A DNA stretch of 64,000 nucleotides, taken from contig JALQYQ010000016.1 in NCBI GenBank assembly GCA_023262855.1, forward strand, positions 21,483-85,482. Reading direction: 5' to 3'. Origin of the DNA: Crocinitomicaceae bacterium (GTDB lineage: Bacteria > Bacteroidota > Bacteroidia > Flavobacteriales_D > Crocinitomicaceae). Both the position numbers and the translations under genes were made by a program. Under the pieces are notes generated by a model. The model saw only the letters and a list, made by a program, of their open reading frames with translations. It ran no database searches and had not been told where the DNA came from. This document shows, one piece after another, positions 61,878-64,000 of the stretch (the stretch's first letter is position 1; every line of letters starts with the position of its first letter).

Positions 61878-62839
61878 TAGTTAATTTTTTTTTGTGAATT
61901 ACCTCTTGGACTTTGGTAGTGTCCTTGAGAAATAACAGAGTGACGATTGATTTTACGAGGACCTTCAATGTTCCATTTAGACGGATCTTTCTTTTCGAAA
62001 CGACAATCGTTACAAATCCAACCAGTTTTTCCATCTTGGTCTTCTACTTCGCCATATTTATCTTTACGTGCAGTAACACGGTAGATTTCATCACCAAACA
62101 TCCAAGCAACTGCTTTACCAGAACATTTTGTACATTCACATGAAACGTCCATCGGTTTCAAGAACCAAACGCGACTTTTAAAGCGGAATGTTTTATCTGT
62201 TAAAGCACCAACTGGACAAACATCAATCATGTTTCCTGAAAACTCATTTTCAATAGCATTTTCGATGTATGTACTAATTTCTGCATGTTCACCACGATTC
62301 AAGACACCATGCACACGTGAATCAGTCAATTGATTAGCAACGTGAACACAACGGTAACACAAAATGCAACGGTTCATGTGCAATTTGATTTTGTTACCAA
62401 TATCGATTGGATCGTAAGTTCTTCTTTCTTCTTCGTAGCGCGTTTTCGCTCCACCATGTTCGAATCCAAGATCTTGTAGGTTACACTCACCAGCTTGGTC
62501 ACACACTGGGCAATCCAACGGGTGATTGATCAATAAAAACTCAACAACGCCGCCACGTCCTTCTTGAACGCGTTCACTTGTTTTGTTTTTTACAATCATT
62601 CCGTCCATCACTTGTGTTGAACAAGAAGCCACTAATTTTGGCATTGGACGTGGATCTTTTTCAGAACCAGCTGCCACTTCCACCAAACATGTTCTACATT
62701 TCCCTCCCGTTCCTGGAAGTTTGCTATAAAAACACATCGCCGGAGGAACGACATCGCCTCCAATTTGACGAGCAGCATTCAGGATTGTTGTTCCTGGTTC
62801 TACTTCTATCTGAACGTCATCAATGGTAACTTTTACCAT
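61877..62839 (-). CDS. nuoG: NADH-quinone oxidoreductase subunit G, short form
   Basis: The 320-residue protein has the [2Fe-2S] ferredoxin-like start (CFYSKLPGTGGKCRTCLVEV), then the His-Cys cluster INHPLDCPVCDQAGECNLQD and the N4-type cluster CILCYRCVHVANQ with DVCPVGALTDK. It ends soon after a further Cys set (CECTKCSG ... CNDC). The large molybdopterin-like domain of E. coli NuoG (about 900 residues) is absent. There is no frameshift: the frame ends cleanly with a TAA overlapping nuoH, and I recall similar short forms in Flavobacteriia. Confidence 0.92.
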   Translation of the reverse strand: MVKVTIDDVQIEVEPGTTILNAARQIGGDVVPPAMCFYSKLPGTGGKCRTCLVEVAAGSEKDPRPMPKLVASCSTQVMDGMIVKNKTSERVQEGRGGVVEFLLINHPLDCPVCDQAGECNLQDLGFEHGGAKTRYEEERRTYDPIDIGNKIKLHMNRCILCYRCVHVANQLTDSRVHGVLNRGEHAEISTYIENAIENEFSGNMIDVCPVGALTDKTFRFKSRVWFLKPMDVSCECTKCSGKAVAWMFGDEIYRVTARKDKYGEVEDQDGKTGWICNDCRFEKKDPSKWNIEGPRKINRHSVISQGHYQSPRGNSQKKIN

Positions 62840-62875
62840 ACTGTTGTTTTTTTATTGCTTTTCAGCGAATTAACA

Positions 62876-64000
62876 TTAACCTACTACTGGTGCTTTAAGC
62901 AAACCGTAGTTTCTTGTTTGTGATTCTTCACGATTTGTCACGTGCCATTCAAACTCTTCACGGAAGTGACGAATTGCAGCCGCTACTGGCCATGCCGCAG
63001 CATCACCAAGTGGACAAATAGTGTTACCTTCGATTTTCTTGTTGATTTCAGCCAACAAATCGATATCACGCATATTTCCTTGTCCATGCTCCAAACGGTT
63101 CAATACTTTTTCCATCCAACCTGTTCCTTCACGACATGGTGAACATTGTCCACATGATTCGTGTGCATAGAAACGAGCAAACGTCCACGTATTTCGAACG
63201 ATACATTGGTCTTCATCAAACACGATAAATCCACCGGAACCCAACATTGAACCAGTTGCGAAACCACCGTCAGACAAACTTTCGTAGGTCATCAAACGAT
63301 CTTCACCAGCCGCTGTTTTTGTAATTAAGTGAGCAGGAAGAATTGGAACTGAAGAACCTCCAGGAATACACGCTTTAATTTTCTTGCCATTTGCGATTCC
63401 ACGACACCAGTCATCACCATAGATAAATTCCTCTACAGTCATACCCATTTCGATTTCGTAAACACCTGGACGAACCAAGTTTCCACTTGCAGAAATTAAT
63501 TTTGTCCCTGTACTTTTTCCAAGTCCAATTTTTGCATATTCTTCTCCACCATCGTTCACAATTGGAACTACGGCAGCAATACTTTCAACGTTGTTTACCA
63601 CAGTTGGACATCCCCATAAACCTTTAACAGCTGGGAATGGTGGTTTCATACGTGGATTACCACGTTTTCCTTCCAATGATTCGATTAATGCAGTTTCTTC
63701 ACCACAGATATACGCACCTCCACCTGGAGCAACACGTAAATCCAAATCGTAACCAGAACCAAGGATATTTTTTCCTAAGAAACCATTTGCATAGGCTTCA
63801 GCGATTGCTTTTTCAAGAATCTCTAATACCCACATATATTCACCACGGATATAAATGAACGACAAATTTGCTCCAAGCGCATAACTTGAAACAATCATCC
63901 CTTCAATTAATTTGTGTGGAATTTTCTCCATTAAATAACGGTCTTTGAATGTTCCTGGCTCACTCTCATCCGCGTTACACAAAAGGTATCTTGGAACACC
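62876..64000 (-). CDS. nuoF: NADH-quinone oxidoreductase subunit F, partial (5' end outside window)
   Basis: The frame runs in from the right edge with VPRYLLCNADESEPGTFKDR, the FMN-binding core. The NADH site EETALIESLEGKRGNPRMKP and the N3 cluster ESCGQCSPCREGTGW ... CPLGDAAAW follow. About 370 of the usual 430-450 residues are inside the window. The TTG at 63982 is not a start, since the coding sequence clearly continues to 64000. nuoG begins 36 bp after its stop codon. Confidence 0.96.
   Translation of the reverse strand, partial: GVPRYLLCNADESEPGTFKDRYLMEKIPHKLIEGMIVSSYALGANLSFIYIRGEYMWVLEILEKAIAEAYANGFLGKNILGSGYDLDLRVAPGGGAYICGEETALIESLEGKRGNPRMKPPFPAVKGLWGCPTVVNNVESIAAVVPIVNDGGEEYAKIGLGKSTGTKLISASGNLVRPGVYEIEMGMTVEEFIYGDDWCRGIANGKKIKACIPGGSSVPILPAHLITKTAAGEDRLMTYESLSDGGFATGSMLGSGGFIVFDEDQCIVRNTWTFARFYAHESCGQCSPCREGTGWMEKVLNRLEHGQGNMRDIDLLAEINKKIEGNTICPLGDAAAWPVAAAIRHFREEFEWHVTNREESQTRNYGLLKAPVVG

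Overview
The window is chromosomal DNA from a Bacteroidetes bacterium, most probably an aerobic, heterotrophic member of the Flavobacteriales (a Crocinitomicaceae/Fluviicola-like lineage is my best guess). The reasons are the low-GC coding style, several secreted proteins ending in type IX secretion (T9SS) sorting domains, many TAnnTTTG-type -7 promoter boxes instead of Shine-Dalgarno-led genes, a short NuoG, a SecD-SecF fusion and a PadR/PspC pair. No rRNA, tRNA, CRISPR array, prophage or intact insertion sequence is visible.

Layout. 1-3487: two-gene DAB inorganic-carbon pump (dabA and the start of dabB, cut by the window edge). 3605-3985: a small exported protein. 4033-9300: a six-gene sulfur/methionine operon on the minus strand (metX, hom, two YeeE/YedE half-transporters, an OsmC-like protein, metZ) with an unusual leader. 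The leader holds a SAM-I riboswitch, then a 41-codon ORF ending in MCCMCCCCCMC, then hairpins followed by U-runs. I regard this leader as the most interesting object in the window. 9349-13930: an AI-2E family permease followed by a scarred region containing the 3' relic of a paralogue, an orphan T9SS domain and one intact T9SS protein. 14054-20796: L-2-hydroxyglutarate oxidase, an acyltransferase, a large PNGase F-like/LamG T9SS protein and a TerB-like protein. 20933-29411: M14 peptidase, then a plus-strand run of tRNA modification/maturation genes (trmD, a Sua5/YrdC protein, a CCA-adding enzyme), a methyltransferase, TraB-like and FKBP lipoproteins and sucD.

29649-37159: HEAT-like protein, patatin lipase, aldose epimerase, a PadR-PspC operon with a probable autoregulatory operator, a repeat-rich DUF4476 protein, and a DnaQ exonuclease/GIY-YIG nuclease fusion. 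37332-46985: secDF, then a minus-strand group with two glycosyltransferases, a heptose-bisphosphatase-like HAD enzyme, a lipoprotein, a YwqK-like protein and a T9SS beta-propeller protein. 47027-54673: a 35-aa membrane mini-protein, an E1 alpha/beta 2-oxoacid dehydrogenase fusion, a three-gene envelope cassette that may handle metals, a thioredoxin-fold protein and two tandem paralogous histidine kinases. 54720-64000: the respiratory complex I operon, nuoF (partial) through nuoN, on the minus strand.

The sulfur operon reads as one unit: YeeE/YedE proteins bring in a sulfur compound, Hom makes homoserine, MetX acylates it and MetZ exchanges the acyl group for sulfide to give homocysteine. The leader appears able to sense SAM (aptamer) and charged Cys/Met tRNA (leader peptide). 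All functional assignments come from reading motifs in the translated sequence; no database search was run.
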